From the NCBI GenBank assembly GCA_009995705.1, contig JAADBR010000050.1, forward strand, positions 1 to 24,511: a stretch of 24,511 nt of DNA. The letters are read 5' to 3'. This document shows, one piece after another, positions 1-9,093 of the stretch (the first letter of the stretch is position 1; every line of letters starts with the position of its first letter). Position numbers and translations under genes: made by a program. The DNA is from Microcystis aeruginosa W13-11. Its GTDB lineage: Bacteria; Cyanobacteriota; Cyanobacteriia; Cyanobacteriales; Microcystaceae. The notes under the pieces were generated by a model. It made no database searches and was not told the DNA's origin. It saw only the letters and a list, made by a program, of their open reading frames with translations.

Positions 1-97
1 TTTACTGTTTCTCAAATGCCTTTTTTCGCTCCTTATGTTTATTTTTATGCTCACTTTGATTTTTTCTCTCCGTAATTTCTCTCTGTGACAGCTTAGG

Positions 98-1066
98 GTG
101 CGGAATGTGGGTTACGAAACCTTTGGACAAGGATACGACACCGATGGCGACGGAATTGCCGATACTTGGACAATGCAAAGCGATCTCGATGGCGATGGAA
201 TCGCAGATCAAACCAGCGTCATTCATGGAATTGACACAGATGGTGACGGCATTCCTGACACATGGGAGATACAAAGCGATCTCGATAACGATGGGATTTT
301 AGACGAACAAGCCTATTTCCAAGACACCGATGGCGATGGCGTTCCCGATACTGCCTATGATGCTCAAAATGTCGGTTATAACGACGATAACATCATCGGT
401 GATCCGACCGATGACATGGAACATTGGCATCAACAAACATACCAAGATACCTGTGCCGTTGTCTCCCAAGAATTCATCCTTGATGAACTAACAGGCATTG
501 ATTTTGACGAAAATGAACTACGACAGCAGGCTATTGATAACGGTTGGTACACCCCCGGAGGAGGAACACCTTTAGAATGTACTGGTAATTTACTAGAAGC
601 TCACGGTATTCCCGTTGATAAAGGCTATGGATGTAGCCTAGAAGATATTGCGAATAAACTGGATCAAGGGGAAAAAGTAATCGTTGGGGTGGATGCTGAT
701 GAAATCTGTAATCCTACAGGCCTTGACGAAGATGATCTCATCGCTAATGCTTATGGAATGCCAGGGCAAGGTGCAAATCATGCGGTACAAGTTATTGGTA
801 TTGATACCAGCGATCCAAATAATCCTTTAGTGATTCTCAATGATCCGGGTCGAGAAAACGGACAAGGCTTAATGGTTCCAGCCAATGAATTTCTCAATGC
901 TTGGGAAGACAGCAATAATTTTATGGTAGCTACAGCCACTAATGGCACTACTAACATAGGTGAAACAACCGCTTTAGGTTTAGATCAGCAGTCACTTAGT
1001 GGTTACTACAACGCTGACGGAACTTATCATTACAATTCCTACAATATCGACTTAGCACCTAACTAA
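98..1066 (+). CDS. C39-like cysteine peptidase with calcium-binding DxDxDG repeats (5' end uncertain)
   Basis: Residues 14-85 carry about five acidic DTDGDG/DLDNDG repeats, like the calcium-binding loops of thrombospondin type 3 repeats. Residues ~108-280 resemble a Peptidase_C39_2 domain: a candidate catalytic Cys119 in QDTCAVVSQ, His228 in GANHAVQVIGID, and Asp249 in NDPGR. The family includes cysteine peptidases that often act on Gly-Gly or secreted substrates; the substrate here is unknown. The start is weak. The frame opens after a TGA at 86-88, the first start codon is a GTG at 98 with another GTG at 107, and no good ribosome binding site or signal peptide is visible. The 5' part may therefore be missing or frameshifted. 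It lies 20 bp upstream of the next gene and probably heads the dynamin/GrpE cluster. Confidence 0.7.
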   Translation: MRNVGYETFGQGYDTDGDGIADTWTMQSDLDGDGIADQTSVIHGIDTDGDGIPDTWEIQSDLDNDGILDEQAYFQDTDGDGVPDTAYDAQNVGYNDDNIIGDPTDDMEHWHQQTYQDTCAVVSQEFILDELTGIDFDENELRQQAIDNGWYTPGGGTPLECTGNLLEAHGIPVDKGYGCSLEDIANKLDQGEKVIVGVDADEICNPTGLDEDDLIANAYGMPGQGANHAVQVIGIDTSDPNNPLVILNDPGRENGQGLMVPANEFLNAWEDSNNFMVATATNGTTNIGETTALGLDQQSLSGYYNADGTYHYNSYNIDLAPN

Positions 1067-1086
1067 TCGACCAAAGGTAATTAATC

Positions 1087-1662
1087 ATGCAAACTAACAC
1101 CACATCTCAATCCTCTACTCTTATGACAGAAGAACAGCCACAACTTGGTAAAACTGAACTTTTGTTAAAAAATGTCCGCAAAATGCCCCTCTTTCGTCAA
1201 TTAATCCCCCTAGAAGCAGCCGTCGGTTGGCCAATTCCTCTACGCAAAGATGGCAAAGTTTATATTACTCTACCCTTCTATGGTTGTACTCCCCAAAAAG
1301 GTCAAACCCTGCTTTTTCCTCCTTTTGCTACTTTGACACTCAATTGGGCTAATTTAATTCCCGTAGAATACGTTAACTTACGCTTTCGTAATCCTGCACC
1401 GAATTTGAATTGGGAAGGACAAATTGGCACATTTCCCCATCCAGCGATCGCTCAAATTACCAGAGGAGAATATCTTGATAAACGGCGTGAACTTTTAGGA
1501 ATGTATGACGAAATGCTAGACAGCCTCTCACAAAATAATCCCTTTGCCCCAGAATGGAATCAGCATTTTAGTCAGAACTTGCGCCTGTTAATTGAACCTT
1601 CTCTAGAACCCTATTATCGGGTGTTAGGAGAGAAATTTTTCCAGCGTTTTTTACCCCAGTAG
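1087..1662 (+). CDS. Conserved-looking protein of unknown function in the dynamin cluster
   Basis: A 191-aa protein that I do not recognise. It has no signal peptide, no obvious transmembrane helix and no catalytic motif that I can name. The middle (about residues 45-110) is rich in aromatic residues, Pro and beta-branched residues (ITLPFYGC, LLFPPFATLTLNW), suggesting a beta-rich domain. The C-terminal third is more helical and charged. The ATG at 1087 is preceded by AAAGG about 10 nt upstream. It sits 20 bp after the C39-like peptidase gene and 33 bp before the first dynamin-like gene, so co-transcription is likely. By position it may be an accessory factor of the dynamin-like GTPases; this is inference only. 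Confidence 0.65.
   Translation: MQTNTTSQSSTLMTEEQPQLGKTELLLKNVRKMPLFRQLIPLEAAVGWPIPLRKDGKVYITLPFYGCTPQKGQTLLFPPFATLTLNWANLIPVEYVNLRFRNPAPNLNWEGQIGTFPHPAIAQITRGEYLDKRRELLGMYDEMLDSLSQNNPFAPEWNQHFSQNLRLLIEPSLEPYYRVLGEKFFQRFLPQ
1444..1451. repeat. HIP1 octamers (representative site)
   Basis: GCGATCGC occurs here and at 3574, 13913, 14341, 15936, 16340 and 23337. This palindrome is strongly over-represented in many cyanobacteria and supports the taxonomic call. Confidence 0.9.
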
Positions 1663-1663
1663 C

Positions 1664-1682
1664 ACAGGCTTCTAGCTTGTAG
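1664..1682. repeat. Small imperfect palindrome between two operon genes
   Basis: ACAGGCT-tct-AGCTTGT forms a short stem (6 of 7 pairs) just after the stop of the 191-aa protein and before the first dynamin-like gene. It has no T-tract, so it is not a clear terminator. Similar 'acaggcttctagcctgt' palindromes are, from memory, dispersed in cyanobacterial genomes. Confidence 0.35.
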
Positions 1683-1695
1683 TAGAGTATTAATT

Positions 1696-3705
1696 ATGAC
1701 GACTTTTCAACAACAAAAACAGCAAATTCTACGCCTCTTTGAAGAAGAGATTACTATTGCTAAAAATCAAAAAGACACCAATCTAGAGAATCATCTCAAA
1801 GAAGCACAAAAACACCTAGCAGAAGAAAAAATTTATGTGGTAGTTTGTGGAGAATTTAAACAGGGAAAATCGAGTCTAATCAATGCTTTTATTGATGAAA
1901 CTAATCTCTTTCCCGTGGATGTCAAAATCACCACCAATTTAGTCTCCACTATCGCCTATGCTGAACAGGAAGAAATTACGGTTATCTTAGGAGATATCGG
2001 CCAAGGACAGGCAAAACAAATCAACCGTTTCGAGATTCCCGAATACGTCACCGAACAAAAGAATAAAAGCAATCAAAAAAAAGCTAAATTGTTGATGATA
2101 GAATCTCCTAATCCCTATCTCAAAGATGGATTAGTATTAGTAGATACTCCCGGAACTGGCAGTTTAAATGCTGAACATACTGCCCTCACCTATTCCTTTA
2201 TTCCTAATGCGGATGCCATTCTCTTTGTTAGCGATATTCAAGCTCCTCTGAAAGTGGAAGATTTAAACTTTATTAAAGAAAGAATTCTTCCCCATTGTCA
2301 AAACATAATTTTTGTGCTAACAAAAATTGATGTCATTACTAATTATCAAAAAATCATCGACAGCAATCGAGAAAAACTTTTCAACAGCTTAAATCTCTCC
2401 CCTGAGCAAATTAGTCTCATTCCTGTATCAAGTAAAGCCAAACAGGACTATCTCAAATATAAAGATCAAGAGGACTTAGAACAAAGTCATCTTCCAGAAC
2501 TACAGGAAAAAATTTGGTCATTAGTGAAAGAACAACGGGGACAAATCTTACTGCTAAAAGCTTTAACAGAATTAGGAAAAGCCTTGACTCAAATCAAACG
2601 TCCTTTAGAAGTAGAATGGCAATCCTATCAACAACGTGGCCAACAAGAATTAGACCAGTGGGAACAAGACATCAAGAAAATTCAAAAACAACTGCAAGAT
2701 TTACTGCAAAATAATGCTGAATGGCAGACTCATTTACGAGATGGCTTGGAGATAATCAGACTTGACGCTCAAAATGAATTCCACAATGGATTTGTTCAGC
2801 TTCAACGTCGCTCTACCAAATATTTAGACGATCCAGCTTTCTTAAATAATCCCCAACAAATTCCTACCTTACTCGAATCTGATATCGATGCCATGATGAC
2901 AGAATTGAGCAAAAAACTTAACTCTAAAGCCGCTACTCTATACGGGGAAATAGAAGAACGAAGCGGACTTAACTTTAATCCTTTTGCTGCAAGTTCTTTA
3001 GAGCCAGAACACGCTCATTTTGCTTTAGACGAAATTCAGATAAAAAAAACTAGCGTTGTTGAAAAAGCTGTCAATGTCGGACGTACCGGTGCATTCAATA
3101 CAGGGGCAGGAGCATCTTTAGGCGGTTTTCTAGGGGCATTGGTAGGTGGCGTAGTAGGAGTGTTCGCAGGTGGTGTTGGACTCATACCGGGAGCAATTAT
3201 TGGCGCGAAATTAGGCGGACTCTTGGGCGTTGTGGCTGGAAGCACTAAAGGTGTAATTGAAGGCATTAAGGACATTCCCAAACAGGATCAAACCTTGGCT
3301 AAACGAGAAATCTCGAAAATCCTCAGACAATACCTTGAAGATAGCCAACGCCTCTGTATGCAAACCCTGAATCAATCGATTAAATCTCTCGAAAAATTTA
3401 TGCGGGATGAACTAACCAGCCAAATTAAACGGCAAAAAGAAAGCTATGACAAAACCCTACAATCCCTTCAACAAGCCCGCAAACTCTCCCAAGAACAAGG
3501 TTCTCAACGGGCTAATCAACTACAAGCCCCCTTACAAAAACTGATTCAGATGCAGCAAGAGGTGGAACAATTGGCGATCGCTGTAACTACCCAAAGCGAA
3601 AATCGTCAACCGAAAGCCAAACCGCAAACATCCCTCAAATCCCCACCCAAAGAACCTGTCACCGTGGATGCTCATGCTGATTATGGAGACTGGGCAGATG
3701 GTTGA
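1696..3705 (+). CDS. Dynamin-like GTPase with glycine-rich membrane segment
   Basis: A 669-aa large GTPase of the bacterial dynamin-like family. The G1/P-loop is GEFKQGKSS at residues 52-60, candidate switch-I threonines are at 79-80, G3 is DTPG at 150-153, and G4 is TKID at 209-212. Long charged helical segments (about 280-450 and 525-640) resemble the neck and trunk helices. Between them, residues ~461-523 are almost entirely Gly, Ala, Val and Leu with GxxxG spacing, a likely membrane-inserting paddle or glycine zipper. The family remodels or tethers membranes on GTP hydrolysis. The ATG at 1696 follows AGAG about 10 nt upstream. The stop overlaps the start of a second dynamin-like gene by 8 nt. 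Paired bacterial dynamins often work as heteromers, and that is the likely arrangement here. Confidence 0.88.
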   Translation: MTTFQQQKQQILRLFEEEITIAKNQKDTNLENHLKEAQKHLAEEKIYVVVCGEFKQGKSSLINAFIDETNLFPVDVKITTNLVSTIAYAEQEEITVILGDIGQGQAKQINRFEIPEYVTEQKNKSNQKKAKLLMIESPNPYLKDGLVLVDTPGTGSLNAEHTALTYSFIPNADAILFVSDIQAPLKVEDLNFIKERILPHCQNIIFVLTKIDVITNYQKIIDSNREKLFNSLNLSPEQISLIPVSSKAKQDYLKYKDQEDLEQSHLPELQEKIWSLVKEQRGQILLLKALTELGKALTQIKRPLEVEWQSYQQRGQQELDQWEQDIKKIQKQLQDLLQNNAEWQTHLRDGLEIIRLDAQNEFHNGFVQLQRRSTKYLDDPAFLNNPQQIPTLLESDIDAMMTELSKKLNSKAATLYGEIEERSGLNFNPFAASSLEPEHAHFALDEIQIKKTSVVEKAVNVGRTGAFNTGAGASLGGFLGALVGGVVGVFAGGVGLIPGAIIGAKLGGLLGVVAGSTKGVIEGIKDIPKQDQTLAKREISKILRQYLEDSQRLCMQTLNQSIKSLEKFMRDELTSQIKRQKESYDKTLQSLQQARKLSQEQGSQRANQLQAPLQKLIQMQQEVEQLAIAVTTQSENRQPKAKPQTSLKSPPKEPVTVDAHADYGDWADG

Positions 3706-5284
3706 ACAAATACTGAAACCCTTAAAACAAGAAGTCGACGAATTGTTTGAATTTGCCCTCGATCGCACAGCCAATCTCTATCCTCTCAAACCCTTTCGCC
3801 GACTTCTGCAACAAAGCCATCAAAGATTACAAGAACCGATGCGGGTGGCGATTGTTGGCTTGATTAAATCAGGGAAATCTACCCTGATGAACGCCTTACT
3901 GGGGCAAGCAGTTGTAGCTACGGGATCGGTAGAAGCTACCTTTAATGTTAACTGGTTAAAGTATGGCGAAAAATCTCGTCTTCTGGTTCATTTTAAAAAT
4001 GAGCAACACCCCCCCGAAGAAAAATCTTTTTCTCAATTGGCTGCCCTTACCCTGCGCCCCGAAAAACATCAAGACTATCTTTTAAGTATCAAATACATTG
4101 AGGTTTTTCATGCCAATGAAATTCTAAAAACTCTCAATATTATCGATACTCCAGGGTTAAATTCTACCTATGAAGATGACTCGGAAAATACTAAACAATT
4201 CCTCCAAATGCACGGAGAGCAACTCACCGAGATCACCCAACAACAGGCCAGTAATGCCGATGCAGTGATGTATCTCTTTAGCCATAGTTTAGGACAACTC
4301 GATGCTGACTTAGTAGAGCAATTGCAGGGGTCTTTAGTCGGGAATACTACCCCAATCAATGCCATTGGAATTCTGACAAAAGTTGATTTCTATGCCTCAG
4401 ATTCCAATGTCATCAATCCCCTAAAAACTGCTCAAGAAGTTGCTCAAGAGTTGCGTGAACATCCTCTAGTTCGTCGCCTCTTTTATACCATTCAACCAGT
4501 TTGCGGTTTATTATCTCTCGGTGCGAAAACTCTCACTGATGAACATTGGCAAACACTCATACAACTCACTCAATTGCCAACCGAGAGATTTCTCGCTTTA
4601 AATCGCAATGCCAACAAATTTATCAAACCATACTCGGATGTTCCCATTTCCCTTACTCAACGAGAAAAACTTCTACAACAGTTGGGACAATATGGCATTT
4701 CTCTGGCTTATAATTATCTGCAAGAAGGGGTCAGCGATCGGGAGCAATTAACCGAAAAACTGCTAAAGCACACAGGACTAGAAGAACTCCGTCACCTAAT
4801 TTTGTCTCATTTTGGCAATCGCGCTCTTTTAATTAAATTGGGAACAAGCCTCCAACAAATTGCCGCAGCTTATTTCCAAGAAAGACAGCGTTTACAGGGA
4901 GAAGCCTTAGAAATTTTAGAAGAAATAAGCGGTAAATTTGATGCTATACGCTCTAAAGAACACGCTTTTCAGGAGTTAGATGTCCTCAGAAATTATTACG
5001 ACGGCAAGCTGGATTTTGATATTCAGGAACGAGAACAACTACTACAAATAACCGGAGAGTATGGCATTTCTTGTGGAGAAAGATTAGGTATGAAGTCAGG
5101 GGAACGTGCCACTATTGATGAAATGATTCCAGTGGCTCTCGAAAGGATGCAATATTGGCAGGCGAGGGCTAATGATTATATGACAGGCAATGGCGTTACC
5201 ATTAAAGCTGCTAACGTTCTTGCTCGTTCCTATGAGCGTATTTTTTACCGGGTGCAAAAAGCGAAGGAGTATTTGTACATTTAG
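3698..5284 (+). CDS. Second dynamin-like GTPase (no membrane segment)
   Basis: A 528-aa protein with G1 GLIKSGKST (residues 54-62), G3 DTPG (150-153) and G4 TKVD (227-230), followed by a long helical region. Unlike the gene before it, no glycine-rich hydrophobic stretch is present, so it is probably soluble or peripheral and partners the membrane-inserting one. The frame is open further upstream with ATGs from 3668. I choose the ATG at 3698 because GGAG lies 10 nt before it and because ATGGTTGA overlaps the upstream stop, typical of translational coupling. The gene ends 34 bp before the GrpE-like gene. The exact cellular role is unknown; candidates are membrane maintenance, stress response or phage resistance. 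Confidence 0.85.
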   Translation: MVEQILKPLKQEVDELFEFALDRTANLYPLKPFRRLLQQSHQRLQEPMRVAIVGLIKSGKSTLMNALLGQAVVATGSVEATFNVNWLKYGEKSRLLVHFKNEQHPPEEKSFSQLAALTLRPEKHQDYLLSIKYIEVFHANEILKTLNIIDTPGLNSTYEDDSENTKQFLQMHGEQLTEITQQQASNADAVMYLFSHSLGQLDADLVEQLQGSLVGNTTPINAIGILTKVDFYASDSNVINPLKTAQEVAQELREHPLVRRLFYTIQPVCGLLSLGAKTLTDEHWQTLIQLTQLPTERFLALNRNANKFIKPYSDVPISLTQREKLLQQLGQYGISLAYNYLQEGVSDREQLTEKLLKHTGLEELRHLILSHFGNRALLIKLGTSLQQIAAAYFQERQRLQGEALEILEEISGKFDAIRSKEHAFQELDVLRNYYDGKLDFDIQEREQLLQITGEYGISCGERLGMKSGERATIDEMIPVALERMQYWQARANDYMTGNGVTIKAANVLARSYERIFYRVQKAKEYLYI

Positions 5285-5318
5285 TCAGTCTAAAAATACC
5301 CAAAACGGAGGTCATTCG

Positions 5319-5990
5319 ATGTTTAGTAATTGGACAGAATCCCTAGAGAATTTGATCCCAAACCTCAAAGAAAGAAGACAGGTAGAGGAACTGGCTTTGC
5401 AAGCAGAAACGATTGTCTATGAATTAAGTGGTTTATCAAGGGTTAATTCAAATGACAGAGATGTGGTTACTATCTTAAACTCTATCTGTTTACTTCTAGA
5501 ACGTTTTCAACAACATCCAGAACTGCTGAATCCGAAAGAAACCCCGATTATTCAACCAATTGAAGTCATCAAAACAGAGGAAATTGAACCTCAACTTGAA
5601 TCTCCTCCTGTTCCTCAAGTTGTCCGAGAAATTGCTGAAGAAAAACCCTCATTAACGGCTCAAGAATTGATCAGATTGAGAGATTGGGTTTTATTAGCAA
5701 AAAGTGGAGAAAGCGACAACCAAGCTAGTCCTAAAGTTTTAGATGCTATCTATAAACAGTTAGGCAAAATTCTCGAAAAAGAAGGGATTACACCCCTCGA
5801 AGAAACCGGAAGTTTTAATTACGAAAGACAACAAGTTATTTCAACAGAGGCAACAGATGACCCTGAAAAAGACGATTTAGTTTGTGATATCATCAGACCG
5901 GGGTATTTGTTTAAAGGAATACTCTTTCGTCCTCAAGAGGTCATTGTTTATACCTATAACAGTTCAATAGCTACCTTAGAAGTTTCTTAG
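5319..5990 (+). CDS. GrpE-like protein (putative nucleotide exchange factor)
   Basis: A 223-aa protein. The ATG at 5319 has a strong GGAGG at 5307-5311, which decides the start although the frame is open to about 5190. Residues ~1-65 are helical, residues ~70-110 are Pro/Glu-rich linker, and residues ~118-215 resemble the GrpE C-terminal region. The pattern 'LEKEGITPLEETGSFNYERQ ... VCDIIRPGYLFKGILFRPQEVIV' follows GrpE's 'G(V/I)xPI...G..FDP..H.A' and 'v..GY...g.vLRPA.V.V' beta-wing motifs. GrpE releases ADP from DnaK/Hsp70. No Hsp70 gene is visible in this window; a partner could lie upstream of position 1 or have been lost downstream, where an IS30 remnant begins. It is divergent, so it may be specialised to this operon rather than housekeeping. 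Confidence 0.68.
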   Translation: MFSNWTESLENLIPNLKERRQVEELALQAETIVYELSGLSRVNSNDRDVVTILNSICLLLERFQQHPELLNPKETPIIQPIEVIKTEEIEPQLESPPVPQVVREIAEEKPSLTAQELIRLRDWVLLAKSGESDNQASPKVLDAIYKQLGKILEKEGITPLEETGSFNYERQQVISTEATDDPEKDDLVCDIIRPGYLFKGILFRPQEVIVYTYNSSIATLEVS

Positions 5991-5992
5991 CT

Positions 5993-6118
5993 GTTTTTCA
6001 ATTGGCGCAAAGAGCCGTAAACTTAATTAACAATCGTCCTCGAAAATGTCTTGACTATCGTACCCCGAATGAGTTATTCCATAACATTAGATTACACAGT
6101 CATACAATTCAGACTTGA
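5993..6118 (+). pseudogene. IS30-family transposase C-terminal remnant
   Basis: Translation in the frame ending at TGA 6116-6118 gives a stretch containing LINNRPRKCLDYRTPNELF, the hallmark C-terminus of IS30-type transposases (family pattern 'LNNRPRKCLgyrTP.EvF'). Only about 40 codons remain; the DDE catalytic region and start are absent. It begins within a few bases of the stop of the GrpE-like gene, so an insertion followed by deletion probably removed DNA here. Confidence 0.8.
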
Positions 6119-6229
6119 ATTGGCCTGCCAACTGGTGAAAACCTGATTAGGTAAAGATTTCCCCCTCTCTCCTATATCCGCAATCTAGAATGATAAAATA
6201 GGTGACGTTCAAAGCATCATTCATTAGCT

Positions 6230-6547
6230 ATGACCACAACCTACAAAGTAGAAATTTCCCATTTAGGAACAACACAAACGATCGAAGTTAGGGAAGACCA
6301 AACTATACTACAAGCGGCCTACGATGCGGGAATTGACTTACCCAGTTCTTGCAATGCGGGCGTATGTACTACCTGCGCCGCTCAACTTTCCCAGGGTAGC
6401 GTCGAACAAGGAGAGGGCATGGGATTATCCCCCGACCTGCAAAAAGAAGGCTATGCTTTGTTATGTGTGGCCTATCCTCGCTCGGATATTAAACTGGAAT
6501 CTGGCAAGGAAGAAGTAGTTTATCAACGTCAATTCGGAAAACCCTAG
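6230..6547 (+). CDS. Plant-type [2Fe-2S] ferredoxin
   Basis: A 105-aa ferredoxin with the four cluster ligands Cys41, Cys46, Cys49 and Cys79 (C-x4-C-x2-C-x29-C) in the context SSCNAGVCTTCA and LLCVAYP. It is a soluble one-electron carrier. It differs from the abundant photosynthetic PetF type at the first cysteine (SSCNAGVC rather than YSCRAGAC) and has a C-terminal extension after the usual KEE..Y motif (VYQRQFGKP). It is therefore probably one of the minor cyanobacterial ferredoxin paralogues. It appears monocistronic: it follows the IS30 remnant and converges with pyrG. A possible -10 TAAAAT lies at 6194-6199, with no clear -35 and no strong ribosome binding site. Confidence 0.9.
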   Translation: MTTTYKVEISHLGTTQTIEVREDQTILQAAYDAGIDLPSSCNAGVCTTCAAQLSQGSVEQGEGMGLSPDLQKEGYALLCVAYPRSDIKLESGKEEVVYQRQFGKP

Positions 6548-6572
6548 GCCAAACTGGGGTTAAGATGAGAAA

Positions 6573-6596
6573 TTTTCGGGGGTTTCCCCCCAAAAA
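6573..6596. terminator. Hairpin between convergent ferredoxin and pyrG genes
   Basis: TTTTCGGGGG-TTT-CCCCCCAAAA can fold into a stem of five G-C pairs extended by four A-T pairs with one mismatch. It lies between two convergent stops and could serve both directions. It lacks a T-tract after the stem on either strand, so it is not a canonical intrinsic terminator. Confidence 0.45.
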
Positions 6597-6629
6597 AACC
6601 AGATTTTGAGCCAATAGAACCGGCAAACC

Positions 6630-8384
<1,755 letters not shown>

Positions 8385-8510
8385 TTAACTCCCTCTCGAA
8401 AATCTATTGAACCACAGCTTAATCTGTCTTCTCTCACCTTCATCCCAATCATCTAAATTTTCCGCTACAATCGACAGTGATAAGACTCAGGGATTTATAA
8501 ACTAATATTC

Positions 8511-8864
8511 ATGATAGATTTTAATACTCTCGCTGAATTTTCCCGCCACTATTGCGTCTCGATTTGTGCCTTTTTAGTACCCGCTAACTTAGTAACCACC
8601 CTTTTAACCGTTCTTTTTCTCTATTTTGGTCGTCCTACCCGTCAAATCTTGCCCATTGCTTCCCTAGCTTTGTTGTTCGCTGTCACTATGTTTCTCCACG
8701 TCGCCACCTGGTTGATGATTGGTGTGGTTATGGCCCCCACTTTTATCCTCTTTGGACTAGGTTTAACCTGTTTTGTGATCAATTTTCAAGCCATTAGCGA
8801 TCACCAAAGCTTGGAACAGTTATTACACACCGGGGTTAATCGTCTAGCCCGCTCTTTCAACTAA
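8511..8864 (+). CDS. Small integral membrane protein, unknown function
   Basis: A 117-aa protein with about three hydrophobic helices (residues ~15-40, 46-66 and 68-92) and a short soluble C-terminus containing SDHQSLEQLLHTGVNRLARSF. I recognise no family motif. The ATG at 8511 gives a sensible N-terminus (MIDFNTLAEFSRHY). It is divergent from pyrG and followed by a hairpin, so it is likely transcribed alone. Confidence 0.7.
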   Translation: MIDFNTLAEFSRHYCVSICAFLVPANLVTTLLTVLFLYFGRPTRQILPIASLALLFAVTMFLHVATWLMIGVVMAPTFILFGLGLTCFVINFQAISDHQSLEQLLHTGVNRLARSFN

Positions 8865-8909
8865 AAAAAGCACCGAGACTTCCCACCCCACCATTAAGAT
8901 AACCGCTAG

Positions 8910-8936
8910 ATTTGGCCGAATTTTTTTCAGCCAAAT
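8910..8936. terminator. Inverted repeat after the small membrane-protein gene
   Basis: ATTTGGC (8910-8916) and GCCAAAT (8930-8936) form a perfect 7-bp stem with a 13-nt T-rich loop, 45 bp after the stop. There is no T-tract after the stem. It could be a weak terminator or simply a repeat; it abuts the -35 element of the kinase promoter. Confidence 0.35.
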
Positions 8937-8938
8937 AC

Positions 8939-8967
8939 TTGACAAACTCCAAAATTTCTGCTAACCT
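8939..8967 (+). promoter_or_regulatory. Possible sigma70-type promoter for the kinase gene
   Basis: A perfect TTGACA (8939-8944) is followed, after a 17-nt spacer, by TAACCT (8962-8967), a weak -10. This would give a leader of about 120 nt before the ATG at 9094, containing a small GGTC-TACA-GACC hairpin (8992-9003) followed by CCCTTTTT, which might attenuate transcription. Confidence 0.45.
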
Positions 8968-9093
8968 TGTAGTAGGGTACAGATCCGTGTTGGTCTACAG
9001 ACCCCCTTTTTAACTCTTTCTTAAGAATAAAAATTTTAACCCGAATTGCCGGTAGTAGCTAAACTAAGAGCAGTACCACGGGAAACGGTGACT

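Noticed and set aside
2..274. Minus-strand open frame at the left edge
   Set aside because: It is opposite the DxDxDG repeats, and its periodicity is explained by the repeats on the plus strand.
3036..3281. Minus-strand open frame rich in Pro and Thr
   Set aside because: It is the mirror of the glycine-rich membrane segment of the dynamin-like gene and has no start signal.
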